DNA of 64,000 bases from Salinarimonas ramus (GTDB taxonomy: Bacteria > Pseudomonadota > Alphaproteobacteria > Rhizobiales > Beijerinckiaceae), in the NCBI RefSeq assembly GCF_014645695.1, contig NZ_BMMF01000001.1:248001-312000 (forward strand), read 5' to 3'. A model generated the notes under the pieces. That model ran no database searches and had not been told where the DNA came from. It saw only the letters and a list, made by a program, of their open reading frames with translations. Below, one piece after another: positions 9,197 through 18,708 of the stretch (its first letter is position 1; each line of letters starts with the position of its first letter). A program made the translations under genes and the position numbers.

Positions 9197-9344
9197 CTCC
9201 CCTCTCCCTCCTGGAGAGGGGCTGGGGGTGTGGGGCGTGCAGGAATGGACACGCCGCTGATGCCGTCCAAGGAGCCCGCGACCACCCATCCGAGAGCCTC
9301 CGACGCCCCACACCCCCCACCCCTCTCCACGAGGGAGAGGGGAG
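9197..9344. repeat. REP/BIME-like pair of inverted palindromic units
   Basis: Two 42-base arms, 9197-9238 and 9303-9344, are inverted copies of each other with about three mismatches and are separated by 64 bases. Each arm contains its own small hairpin (CCCTCTCCCTC paired with GGAGAGGG) followed by a G-rich run (GGGGGTGTGGGGC). That head-to-head arrangement of palindromic units is the layout of a bacterial interspersed mosaic element. It sits between livF and livH. I saw no second copy in the window. Confidence 0.75.
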
Positions 9345-9375
9345 ACACGCGTGCATGCCACCGACCGACGCGCCA

Positions 9376-10107
9376 TCACGCCCCCTCCCCCGCATGGCGG
9401 CCGGAGCGGCCGAGGTAGAGCTCGGCCACCGCAGGATCGTCCATCAGGCTCTGCGCCTCGCCCATCACCCGCTCCTTGCCCTCCACCAGGATCACGCCGC
9501 GATCGGCGATGGCGAGGGCCGCCTTCACGTTCTGCTCGACGAGCACGATGGTGACGCCGCTCGCGCGGATCTCGAGGAGCTTCTCGAAGACCTGTCCGAC
9601 CAGCTTCGGCGAGAGCCCGGCGGAGGGCTCGTCGAGCATCAGCACGCGGGGCGCGACGACGAGGGCGCGGGCGACGGCCAGCATCTGGCGCTGCCCGCCC
9701 GACAGTCGTCCCGCGGCGAGGCGACGCTGGCGGGCGAGATCGGGAAACAGGTCGTAGAGCGCGCCGACCCGGGCCCTGGGCGCCTTCACGATGGCGGCTG
9801 CGAGGTCGAGGTTCTCGGCGATGGAGAGGTTCGCGAAGACGTTCTCCGTCTGCGGCACGAAGGCGAGGCCCCGGCGCACCATCGTGTGTGCCGGGGCGTT
9901 GGTGATCTCCTCGCCTTCGAGCAGCACGCGTCCGCCGTAGACGCGAACGAGCCCCGCGATCGCCTTGATCAACGTCGACTTGCCCGCCCCGTTGGGGCCG
10001 AGCACGGCCAAAATCTCCCCCGGCGCCACCGCGAGCGAGGCCTCGCGCACGATCGGCAGGTCCGGCTCGTAGCCGGCGATCAGCCCCTCGACGGCGAGCG
10101 CGCTCAT
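9376..10107 (-). CDS. livF: Branched-chain amino acid ABC transporter ATPase LivF
   Basis: The 243-residue product is the LivF-type ATP-binding subunit. It has Walker A (GPNGAGKST, about residue 37), a signature (LSGGQRQM), Walker B (VLMLDEPSAGLSP) and the LivF-typical FVPQTENVFANLSIAENL. It hydrolyses ATP on the cytoplasmic face to drive uptake through LivH and LivM. The chosen ATG at 10107 overlaps the livG stop codon by four bases, which indicates coupled translation. The frame is open further upstream, but the overlap and the family length support this start. Confidence 0.93.
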   Translation of the reverse strand: MSALAVEGLIAGYEPDLPIVREASLAVAPGEILAVLGPNGAGKSTLIKAIAGLVRVYGGRVLLEGEEITNAPAHTMVRRGLAFVPQTENVFANLSIAENLDLAAAIVKAPRARVGALYDLFPDLARQRRLAAGRLSGGQRQMLAVARALVVAPRVLMLDEPSAGLSPKLVGQVFEKLLEIRASGVTIVLVEQNVKAALAIADRGVILVEGKERVMGEAQSLMDDPAVAELYLGRSGRHAGEGA

Positions 10108-10862
10108 GCGATCGCGCCCCCGAGATAGGCCTCGATCACGCGCGGGTCGGCCTGCACGCTCTCGGCGTCGCCTTCGGCGAGGAGCCGCCCCTGCGCCATC
10201 ACCATCACCGGCCGGCACAGGCTCATGACGAGATCCATGTTGTGCTCGATCACGAGGAAGGTGACGCCGCCCGCGTTGAGCTTGGCGATGGTCGCGACGA
10301 TCTCGTCGAGGAGGCGCGGGTTGACGCCCGCACCCGGCTCGTCGAGCAGGACGAGCTTTGGCTCGGCGACGAGGACGCGGGCGAGCTCGAGGAGCTTGCG
10401 CTGGCCCCCCGACAGCACCCGCGCGGGCGCCTCGACGAGGGGCTCGAGCCCGACGAAGGCGATCCAATGGCGCGCCTTCTCGCGCAAGGTCGCCTCCTCG
10501 CGCGCGACCCGGCCGGGCGTCAGCCACGGCGCCCAGAAGCGCTCGCCGTGCTGGCTCGTCGGCGCGAGCATGACGTTCTCGAGAACGGTCATCTCGGGGA
10601 AGGGACGCGGGATCTGGAAGGTGCGCGCCAGGCCTGCGCGGAAGATGCGGTCGCTCGACAGCCCGTCGATGCGCGTGCCGTCGAGGGTCAGCGTGCCGGA
10701 GGTGGGCGGAAAGAGGCCGGCGAGGCAGTTGAAAAGCGTCGTCTTGCCCGCGCCGTTGGGGCCGATGAGCCCCGTGATCGTGCCGCGCTCGATCGTGAAG
10801 GACACGCCGTCGACGGCGCGCACGCCGCCGAAGGACTTCACCAGGTCGCGGGCGACGAGCAT
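10104..10862 (-). CDS. livG: Branched-chain amino acid ABC transporter ATPase LivG
   Basis: The 252-residue product is the LivG-type ATP-binding subunit. It has Walker A (GPNGAGKTT, about residue 36), the LivG-typical GLARTFQIPRPFPEMTVLENV, a signature (LSGGQRKLLELA), Walker B (LVLLDEPGAGVNP) and the H-loop in FLVIEHNMDLVM. LivG and LivF form the heterodimeric ATPase of the importer. It is the first gene of the cluster on the minus strand, so the promoter should lie in the 129 bases upstream, next to the end of the GH25 gene. No binding-protein gene accompanies the cluster. Confidence 0.93.
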   Translation of the reverse strand: MLVARDLVKSFGGVRAVDGVSFTIERGTITGLIGPNGAGKTTLFNCLAGLFPPTSGTLTLDGTRIDGLSSDRIFRAGLARTFQIPRPFPEMTVLENVMLAPTSQHGERFWAPWLTPGRVAREEATLREKARHWIAFVGLEPLVEAPARVLSGGQRKLLELARVLVAEPKLVLLDEPGAGVNPRLLDEIVATIAKLNAGGVTFLVIEHNMDLVMSLCRPVMVMAQGRLLAEGDAESVQADPRVIEAYLGGAIA

Positions 10863-10958
10863 TCCATTTCCGTTACGTCAGAAATCGTGGCCGAGAGCGT
10901 AGACGGCACGCGGCGCGCCCCGCAAGCGGCGGCGCGCCGCAGTCCCCAGCTCGCGCTC

Positions 10959-10990
10959 ACACGCCCGGCGCCGCCTTACACGCCCGGCGC
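10959..10990. repeat. Short direct repeat after the GH25 gene
   Basis: The 13-base word ACACGCCCGGCGC occurs twice, at 10959-10971 and 10978-10990, just beyond the GH25 stop codon. It is a small local duplication with no evident function. Confidence 0.5.
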
Positions 10991-10991
10991 G

Positions 10992-11843
10992 TCAAACACC
11001 CTTGTCGCGGCAATAGCCGAAGCTCTCCAGCCGCCACTTGTCGCGCGGGTCGCAATCGCTGGCGAGGAAGGCCTCCCATTCGCGCTCGGTGCCGTAATAG
11101 GCGTTGCGGTCAACCTCGCCGCGGATGCCGGGGATCGTACCGGTCTGCGTCCATTGCCAGAAGGTGAAGCGCCGGTCGCGATAGCGCTCGTGCGGCTCGG
11201 CGGCCACCGAACGCAGCCAGAAGGTGGCGTCGAAATGCTCGCCTTCGAACACGTCGCGGTGGAAGTTGATGTCGGTGTAGATGATCGGCAGGCGGCCGTA
11301 ATGCTGGTGGAGCATGGCGAGGATGATGCGCGTCTTCTCGAGCGCCTCCTCGCGCGGCACGCGCCTCGTGCACGAGCGGGAATGGTTGTTCCACTCCATG
11401 TCGAGCACGGGGGGCAGCATGTCGGGCTCGTTGGGCACGTTGTCGATGAACCATTGCGCCTGCTCGTGCGCCGGGCGGCACCAGTAGACGAAATGGTAGG
11501 CGCCCCGCGGGATGCCGGCGCGACGCGCGCCCTCCCAGTTCTGGCGGAAGTTCGGGTCGATGTGGTCGCCGCCCTCGGTCGCCTTGATGAAGGCGAAGCG
11601 GGTTCCCGCCTGGCGCACGCGGTTCCAATCGATGTCGCCCTGCCAGCGCGAGACGTCGATGCCGTGGACCGGCAGCGAATGCACCCGGCGCACCCCGGGA
11701 TGGGGATCGTTGTCGCCCTTGGCCGGATAGTAGTCCGGCGCCAGCGAGCAGCTCGCGACGACGAGGCCGAGCGCGAGCGCGGCGAGGCGGGCGAGGCTGC
11801 GGGCGGGCGCGAGGGACGGCGCCGAGGGGAATACGAAGGGCAT
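10992..11843 (-). CDS. GH25 family lysozyme-like lipoprotein
   Basis: The product (283 residues from the ATG at 11843) has a signal sequence ending in a lipobox, LVVASC, so it should be a lipid-anchored envelope protein. The remainder is a glycoside hydrolase family 25 domain: it opens with GIDVSRWQGDIDW near residue 62, contains the catalytic DME motif (VLDMEW) in the middle, and ends near FTFWQWTQTGTIPGI. GH25 enzymes cleave the MurNAc-GlcNAc bond of peptidoglycan. An in-frame GTG 24 bases upstream is the alternative start but has no ribosome site. It lies between livG and mgtE on the same strand, with no obvious functional link to either. Confidence 0.85.
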   Translation of the reverse strand: MPFVFPSAPSLAPARSLARLAALALGLVVASCSLAPDYYPAKGDNDPHPGVRRVHSLPVHGIDVSRWQGDIDWNRVRQAGTRFAFIKATEGGDHIDPNFRQNWEGARRAGIPRGAYHFVYWCRPAHEQAQWFIDNVPNEPDMLPPVLDMEWNNHSRSCTRRVPREEALEKTRIILAMLHQHYGRLPIIYTDINFHRDVFEGEHFDATFWLRSVAAEPHERYRDRRFTFWQWTQTGTIPGIRGEVDRNAYYGTEREWEAFLASDCDPRDKWRLESFGYCRDKGV

Positions 11844-11969
11844 GAGGCTTTCCGGACGGGGACGCACGGGGCCGAGGATTCGCTCGGCGATCCCTACGAT
11901 CCGGTAAACAGGATAGCGTCACGATGCCGAAAGGCGAGATCGCCACGAGGCTTGCCCGGTCAGCCCGCC

Positions 11970-13409
11970 TCAAATCCCGAACCACAGGCTCGCGATCCCG
12001 AGGAACGCGAAGAAGCCCACGACGTCCGTCACCGTCGTCACGAACGGTCCCGAGGAGACCGCCGGGTCGACGCCGAAGCGGTCGAGGAGGAGCGGGATGA
12101 CGATGCCGCCGAGAGCCGCCGAGACCAGCGTGATCACGAGCGCGAGGCCGATGACGGGCCCGAGCGTCGGCAGGTCGAACCAGATCGCCGCGATGATCCC
12201 CATCACCACCGCGAAGGCGACACCGTTGAGGAGCCCCACGATCATCTCGCGCCGCACGATGCGCATGGCGTTGGCGCGGCCGAGCTGCCGCGTGCCGAGC
12301 GCGCGTACGGCGACCGTCATGGTCTGCGTCCCGGCATTGCCACCCATCGAGGCGACGATGGGCATGAGCACGGCGAGCGCCACCATCTGCTCCAGCGCGT
12401 CCGCGAAGAAGCCGATGACCAGCGAGGCGAGGATCGCCGTCAGGAGGTTGACGAACAGCCAGGTGAAGCGCGAGCGCGTGATGTACCAGACCGAGTCCGA
12501 GAGCTCCTCGTCCGCCTTGACGCCGCCCAGCGCCTTGATGTCGGCGTCTGCCTCCTCCTCGAGAACGTCGACGATGTCGTCGACGGTGATGACGCCCACC
12601 ATGCGGCCGGCGGCGTCCACCACGGCGGCGGAGACGAGGTTGTAGCGCGTGAAGACGCGCGCGGCCTCCTCCTGGGTGTCGGTGGCGAGGATGGCGTGCT
12701 CGGCCGGGTTCATGATCTCGGCGATGCGCTTGGGGCGCTGGGTGCGCAGGATCTTGTCGAGCGACACCGAGCCCTTGAGGCGCACGGCGGGGTCGACGAC
12801 GTAGATCTCGTAGAACGTGTCCGGCAGGTCCTGGCTCTCGCGCATGAAGTCGATCGTCTGCCCCACGGTCCAGAACGGGGGCACGGCGATGAACTGCGTC
12901 TGCATACGCCGGCCGGCGGCATCTTCCGGCAGGTCGAGGGAGCGCTGCAGCGCCGCCCGCTCCATGGCGGGCAGCTTCTGGAGGATCTCGAACTTCTCCT
13001 CGTCCTCCAGGTCCTCGAGGATGTAGACCGCGTCGTCGATCTCGAGCTCGCGCATGCCCTCGACCACGAGCTCGGTGGGCAGCTCGCGCAGGATCGCGAG
13101 GCGGATCGTCTCGTCCACCTCGGTGAGCGCGGTGAAGTCGAGGTCCGGCCCGTAGAGCACGAAGAGCGCGATGCGCTCCTCCTGGAACAGGATCTCCAGG
13201 AGATCGCCGAAATCGGATTCGTGCAGGTCCCCCACGAGCGCGCGCAGGCCCTCCGCGTCCTGCGCCTCGAGCGTTCCGCGCACCGCCTCGACGAAGGCGC
13301 GGGAGACGCCGTCGTCCTCCTCGTCGCGGAAGACCGGCGGCGGCGTGGGCTCGTCGAGGCCGAGCGGCGGCGCCTCGGGCGCGAGCGTGTCGTCGGCCTC
13401 TGCTGCCAT
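11970..13409 (-). CDS. mgtE: Magnesium transporter MgtE
   Basis: The 479-residue product shows the MgtE layout: an N-terminal superhelical domain (about residues 45-150), two CBS domains (about 150-285) and a C-terminal membrane domain of five hydrophobic segments (about 300-479). Family marks include VDDIVDVLEEEADADI at the end of the CBS pair and PIVASMGGNAGTQTM in the second transmembrane region. MgtE is a homodimeric Mg2+ channel gated by Mg2+ binding between the cytosolic domains. No Mg2+ riboswitch was recognised upstream. Its length is close to that of typical members. Confidence 0.92.
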   Translation of the reverse strand: MAAEADDTLAPEAPPLGLDEPTPPPVFRDEEDDGVSRAFVEAVRGTLEAQDAEGLRALVGDLHESDFGDLLEILFQEERIALFVLYGPDLDFTALTEVDETIRLAILRELPTELVVEGMRELEIDDAVYILEDLEDEEKFEILQKLPAMERAALQRSLDLPEDAAGRRMQTQFIAVPPFWTVGQTIDFMRESQDLPDTFYEIYVVDPAVRLKGSVSLDKILRTQRPKRIAEIMNPAEHAILATDTQEEAARVFTRYNLVSAAVVDAAGRMVGVITVDDIVDVLEEEADADIKALGGVKADEELSDSVWYITRSRFTWLFVNLLTAILASLVIGFFADALEQMVALAVLMPIVASMGGNAGTQTMTVAVRALGTRQLGRANAMRIVRREMIVGLLNGVAFAVVMGIIAAIWFDLPTLGPVIGLALVITLVSAALGGIVIPLLLDRFGVDPAVSSGPFVTTVTDVVGFFAFLGIASLWFGI

Positions 13410-13657
13410 GCGCCACTCCTTACGCGATTCGGGGGATACGCGTTCGTTCTAGGGTCGTGAGCCCGGGCTGGCAACGCCCCGACCGCCGGAACCCGCGCCT
13501 TCGGCACGAGCCGGGTCGCGTTCGACGGCGATCCGCGCAGCGACGGATCTCGTCTCGTTTACGATGTCGTGCTAGCGTCATCGGCAACGAAGAATATGGG
13601 CGGATACGCGGGGCACACACGGGGCGGGAGACCGCCGCCGTCGTTCTGGAGGAGGTC

Positions 13658-13912
13658 ATGTCGACGATCCCGACGAGACGGCGCGGCCTCGGCCGCACCA
13701 GGTCCACGCGACGGCACGATCCGCGCGCCGACGCCGCGCCCGTGGCGCTGGAGGCGCACGCCTCGCATCTCAAGCGCGCCGCCCAATCCGCCGGCGAGGC
13801 TTTCGCCTGGAGCGCGGAGGAGAACGTCCCGCCACCGCGCGGCTACGGCTCCACCGCCATGTGGCTCGCCGTCGGCGTGGTCGCGGGATTGGGGCTCTAC
13901 GTGGCGTTCTGA
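13658..13912 (+). CDS. Small membrane protein of unknown function
   Basis: The ATG at 13658 has a strong ribosome site (GGAGGAGG) and opens an 84-residue frame. The N-terminal 25 residues are arginine-rich, the middle is polar, and the C-terminus is one predicted membrane helix, TAMWLAVGVVAGLGLYVAF. The arrangement suggests a cytoplasmic basic segment with a C-terminal anchor. I do not recognise the family. It stands alone between divergently placed mgtE and the downstream alpha-glucosidase gene. Confidence 0.65.
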   Translation: MSTIPTRRRGLGRTRSTRRHDPRADAAPVALEAHASHLKRAAQSAGEAFAWSAEENVPPPRGYGSTAMWLAVGVVAGLGLYVAF

Positions 13913-14040
13913 GCGCAACGCGGGTAGTCCGGGGGACGATGCAAGACGACGCGACGTTTTTTACGTTGCCGTCGGCGGGCGCCGTGCACTAAGCGGCGGG
14001 GGTCGCCCCTCTCCTCCCCCGATCTCACGAGAGCCGCACC

Positions 14041-15612
<1,572 letters not shown>

Positions 15613-15681
15613 GGCGTCACTTCGCGAGTGGCGTTCTCGGCCGGACGCGGGGGGCGTGCGTTGTCGGCCAGGAGGTTCGCC

Positions 15682-16428
15682 ATGCAGATACCCCCCGGCA
15701 CCGCGCCGCTCCGCGTCGAGGGCCTCGACGAGCCCGTCGGCACCATCGGCCCCGGCGTCGCCGCATGCCTCGACGGGCTCGCTCGCACGACCGGCGACGG
15801 CTGGCTCCTGCCCTCCCCCGGGCACGACCTTCAATCGGCGCTCGACGCGAGCGTCGAGCGGCTGATCGCGGCCGGCCTGTGCGATGCCCCGCGAGGCGAG
15901 GCGATCGACGTTCGGGCGACGCGGGACGGGACAGCCCTGGCGCAGGTCGACCGCGCGGCCGCAGCCCCGCTCGGGCTCCTCGTGCGAAAAGTCTGCCTCG
16001 TCGCCCGCATCGCGGGCGATCGGCCGGGCGTCTGGCTCGCGCGCCGGGGCCCGAACCAGCGCACGGCGCCGGGCCTCCTCGACACAACCGTCGCAGGCGG
16101 CGTCAAGGCGGGCGCGAGCGACGCGGACACCCTCGCCGAGGAGGCGTTCGAGGAGGCGAGCCTGACGCGAGACGTCCTCGCCGCCGCACGCTTCGCCGCG
16201 AGGCTCGACCGGGTCGCGCCCATGGCGGAGGGGCTCGAGCGGGAGGACCTCCTCGTCTGGGATCTCGATCTGCCCGCCGACGTGATGCCCCGCCCGCGCG
16301 ACGAGGAGATCGCCGGCTTCCTCGTCATGCCCCTTCCCGACCTCGCCGACGCCCTCGTCGCTCCCCGCGCCTTCAAGCCCGGCGCAGCGATCGTCCTGCG
16401 CAACGCGTTGGCGCGATGGGGCGTGTGA
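15682..16428 (+). CDS. Nudix hydrolase with DUF4743-type N-terminal domain
   Basis: The ATG at 15682 follows a strong AGGAGG and gives a 248-residue protein. The N-terminal third resembles the DUF4743 domain that precedes some Nudix domains. The C-terminal part is a Nudix fold with the box GGVKAGASDAD followed by LAEEAFEEASL, near residues 135-160. The second half of the box (E-x-x-E-E) is kept, while the first acidic position looks altered. Relatives in fungi and bacteria act on diphosphate compounds such as thiamine diphosphate derivatives or ADP-sugars; the substrate here is unknown. It ends 12 bases from the convergent phasin-like gene. Confidence 0.75.
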   Translation: MQIPPGTAPLRVEGLDEPVGTIGPGVAACLDGLARTTGDGWLLPSPGHDLQSALDASVERLIAAGLCDAPRGEAIDVRATRDGTALAQVDRAAAAPLGLLVRKVCLVARIAGDRPGVWLARRGPNQRTAPGLLDTTVAGGVKAGASDADTLAEEAFEEASLTRDVLAAARFAARLDRVAPMAEGLEREDLLVWDLDLPADVMPRPRDEEIAGFLVMPLPDLADALVAPRAFKPGAAIVLRNALARWGV

Positions 16429-16440
16429 CGGCGGGGCCCT

Positions 16441-16866
16441 CTACCCCCACCCGCCGAGCCACGCCTTCGCCGCCGCGCGTTGGGCGCGGGCGAAGCTCTC
16501 GGCGATGCGGGCGGTCTCCTCGAAGCTGCGGGCGACGCTGTCATGGGCGAGCGCGAGCTGCGTCCGCGAAAAATCCATCGGCGTGCGGCAGGCGGCGAGG
16601 CGGACGAGGCCGGCGACCTGGCGCTCGGCCGGACCGCGCCAGGCGGCGGCGCAATCGCGCTGCAGCTGGCCGAGGCATTCGCCGAGCGACGGCTCGCCTC
16701 GCTCCGGCATCGCGGGAGGGGGCTGCGGGCACGTGCTGGCGGCCACCACCGCCGCACCCGAGACCCAGGCGTCTGCCGAAAGCCTCGCACGCGGCTCGAC
16801 GGAGCGGACACGACGGACGGCGCCGATGCGGCGGGCGGCGGGCTCGAACTCGACGACCTTGCTCAC
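16441..16866 (-). CDS. Phasin-like protein coupled to a ParA ATPase
   Basis: The chosen GTG at 16866 overlaps the stop codon of the ParA-type gene (GTGA), giving 141 residues. The C-terminal half is predicted helical, with the stretch [20 protein letters not shown] and following ESFARAQ. This layout, a short helical protein with a TP-x-x-x-x-x-Q stretch, resembles phasins, the proteins that coat polyhydroxyalkanoate granules. The N-terminal half is arginine/alanine-rich and low in complexity. The tight overlap says the two proteins are made together and probably interact. The phasin assignment is from pattern reading only; a small adaptor for the ATPase is the alternative. Confidence 0.6.
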   Translation of the reverse strand: MSKVVEFEPAARRIGAVRRVRSVEPRARLSADAWVSGAAVVAASTCPQPPPAMPERGEPSLGECLGQLQRDCAAAWRGPAERQVAGLVRLAACRTPMDFSRTQLALAHDSVARSFEETARIAESFARAQRAAAKAWLGGWG

Positions 16867-17507
16867 GCGGCGTCCCTCCGGGCATGGCGGCTGGCGATCT
16901 CCTCGACGAGGGCCGCGATCTCGCGCGCGGCCTCGCTCGCGGGAGCCGCCTCGGCCACCGAGAGCCCCTGCGCCGCGCTCTCGGCATAGACGACCCGCTG
17001 GCACAGCGCGGCGTCGAGGACGGGCATCTCGAAGGGTTCGAGCGCGCCCGCCACGTCGCGCCCGATGGCGGTGTTGGCGATCTTGCGGTTGATGACGAAG
17101 GCGCCCGTGAGCGTCTCCTTGTAGATCTGCGCCTCGCGGATCAGCTCCACGGTCTCGCGCGCGGCCCAGATGTCGTAGGGCGAGGGCTGGACCGGGATCA
17201 GCACCGTCTCGCTCGCGAGGATCGCCGCGCGGGCGAGCTCGTTGGCCCGCGGCGCACCGTCGATGACGACGGCGTCGTAGGCGGCGGCCAGCGAGGGCAG
17301 ATCGCGGTGGAGGGTCGGCTTCGCCATGCCGACCACGGGAAAGAGCGGGTCGCGCTCGCGCGCGCTCGACCAGGCCAGCGCCGAGCCCTGCGGGTCCGCG
17401 TCGACGAGCAGCACGCGGGCGCCGCGCGCGACCAGGCCGGCGGCGAGGTTCACGGCGATCGTGGTCTTGCCCACGCCGCCCTTCTGGTTGAGCACGCCGA
17501 CGATCAT
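16863..17507 (-). CDS. ParA/MinD-type ATPase (orphan, no parB)
   Basis: The 214-residue product is a ParA-family ATPase of the short type. It has the deviant Walker A KGGVGKTT at residues 9-16, a VDADPQGSA segment at about 37, and VVIDGAPR at about 82. Short ParA proteins without an N-terminal HTH position plasmids, chemoreceptor clusters, carboxysomes or storage granules by dynamic binding to the nucleoid. There is no parB, no parS-like repeat and no plasmid gene beside it. The gene that overlaps its stop codon encodes a phasin-like protein, so positioning of a polymer granule or another cell body is a reasonable inference. Chromosomal parAB would be elsewhere. Confidence 0.85.
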   Translation of the reverse strand: MIVGVLNQKGGVGKTTIAVNLAAGLVARGARVLLVDADPQGSALAWSSARERDPLFPVVGMAKPTLHRDLPSLAAAYDAVVIDGAPRANELARAAILASETVLIPVQPSPYDIWAARETVELIREAQIYKETLTGAFVINRKIANTAIGRDVAGALEPFEMPVLDAALCQRVVYAESAAQGLSVAEAAPASEAAREIAALVEEIASRHARRDAA

Positions 17508-17676
17508 GGCTGCCGCGCCTCCTCGGTCGCGTCGAGAAGACGACGATACCAGAGCCGTCCGCCCGCGTCAGCGCGAAAGCCGCCCGCGCGAACGGCAGCG
17601 GCGCTGAACTTTCGGACGGGTGGCCGCAGATATGGGCAGCCGACGACCGCGTGGGCGCGGATGGGCCCGAGAGGTC

Positions 17677-18555
17677 TCAGGCGTTCAGCACCACCCGCCC
17701 CGCTTCCGCGATGTCGTAGCCGCCGAGCCGCTCGGCCGTCTCGGCGAAGGCGGGATCGAGCAGGAAGCGCATCAGGGCCTGCACCGGCGGCTCGAAATAG
17801 TCGCGTCGGCGCATGACGACGTCGAAGGGCTCGACGATGCCGAGCGGCACGAAGCCGAGCCCGGCGCCGACGGCGGCGGCGCGCACGCCGATGCCCGCGT
17901 CCGCCTCGCCGGACGCGATCAGCGCGGCGAGGTCGCCCTGCGTCTGCGCCGGGCGCGCCACCGTCTCGAGCGCGTCTGGCGCGATGCCGGCGCGGGCGCA
18001 CAGGACATCGAGGAGCAAGCGCGAGCCCGCGCCCTCCGGCCGCAGGGCGACACGCGCGTTCACGCGGGCGACGTCCTCGATCCCGGAGAGCCCGAGCGGG
18101 TTGCCGGCGGCGACGAGGAGCCCCTGCTCGCGCGCGCACAAGCGGATGGAGACCACGTCCGGAAACGGCAAGGCGCGACGGATGGCTTCGACGTTGTAGG
18201 TTCGCGTCTGCGCGTCGAGGAGGTGGATGCCCGCGAGCGCGGCCTCTCCGCGGGCGAGCCGCTCCAGGCCGTCCGCGGAGCCGCGCGCCAGGACGGCGAG
18301 GCCGCTGTCGCAGGCGCGCAGCGCCCATTCCAGCAGCGGATCGGACGAGCCCGCGTAGATCGGCGGCGGCGCCGCGACGCGCGCGCCCGGCACGTCGGTA
18401 TGGGCTTCGAGCCAGCGATCGACGAGGCGGCGCGGGAAGAGCAGCTTGCCGGTGGCGCGGGTGCAGGGGATCTGCCCGCGCGAGGCCATCTCGTAGACGG
18501 TGCGCTCCTTGAGCCGCAGGTAGGCCGCGACCTCGGCCGTCGTCATCAGGTCCAC
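17677..18555 (-). CDS. Excisionase-type HTH plus periplasmic-binding-like regulator
   Basis: From the GTG at 18555, which has a GAGG ribosome site five bases upstream, the product is 292 residues; an ATG three codons later is the alternative. The first 55 residues are a DNA-binding domain of the excisionase/MerR-like type (TTAEVAAYLRLKERTVYEMA). The rest, about 75-290, is a type 2 periplasmic-binding-like domain with a PEGAGSRLLLDVL segment, as in the molybdate/substrate-sensing one-component regulators of the PBP-like family. It should sense a small ligand in the cytoplasm and control nearby genes. It is divergent from bchI across 153 bases; control of bch genes is possible but unproven. Confidence 0.8.
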   Translation of the reverse strand: MDLMTTAEVAAYLRLKERTVYEMASRGQIPCTRATGKLLFPRRLVDRWLEAHTDVPGARVAAPPPIYAGSSDPLLEWALRACDSGLAVLARGSADGLERLARGEAALAGIHLLDAQTRTYNVEAIRRALPFPDVVSIRLCAREQGLLVAAGNPLGLSGIEDVARVNARVALRPEGAGSRLLLDVLCARAGIAPDALETVARPAQTQGDLAALIASGEADAGIGVRAAAVGAGLGFVPLGIVEPFDVVMRRRDYFEPPVQALMRFLLDPAFAETAERLGGYDIAEAGRVVLNA

Positions 18556-18708
18556 CGCATCCTCGCCCGTTCTGCCGCGATGCTCGCGCCGCGCGCATGT
18601 TGTGCACGCCGGCGCGGATCGGTGGAAGCGCGAATGGCGCCCGGCCGCAAGCACGGCTAGCCTCGTCTCGGGAGCCGGGCGCGTCGCGACCCGGAACGAG
18701 GAGAGGAC

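Noticed and set aside
10242-13460. A 1072-codon plus-strand frame across livG, GH25 and mgtE
   Set aside because: It runs opposite three recognised genes, has shadow-type composition and no domain.
16863-17507. The ParA gene as a sign of an integrated plasmid
   Set aside because: No parB, replication, transfer or integrase gene lies nearby, and base composition matches the flanks.
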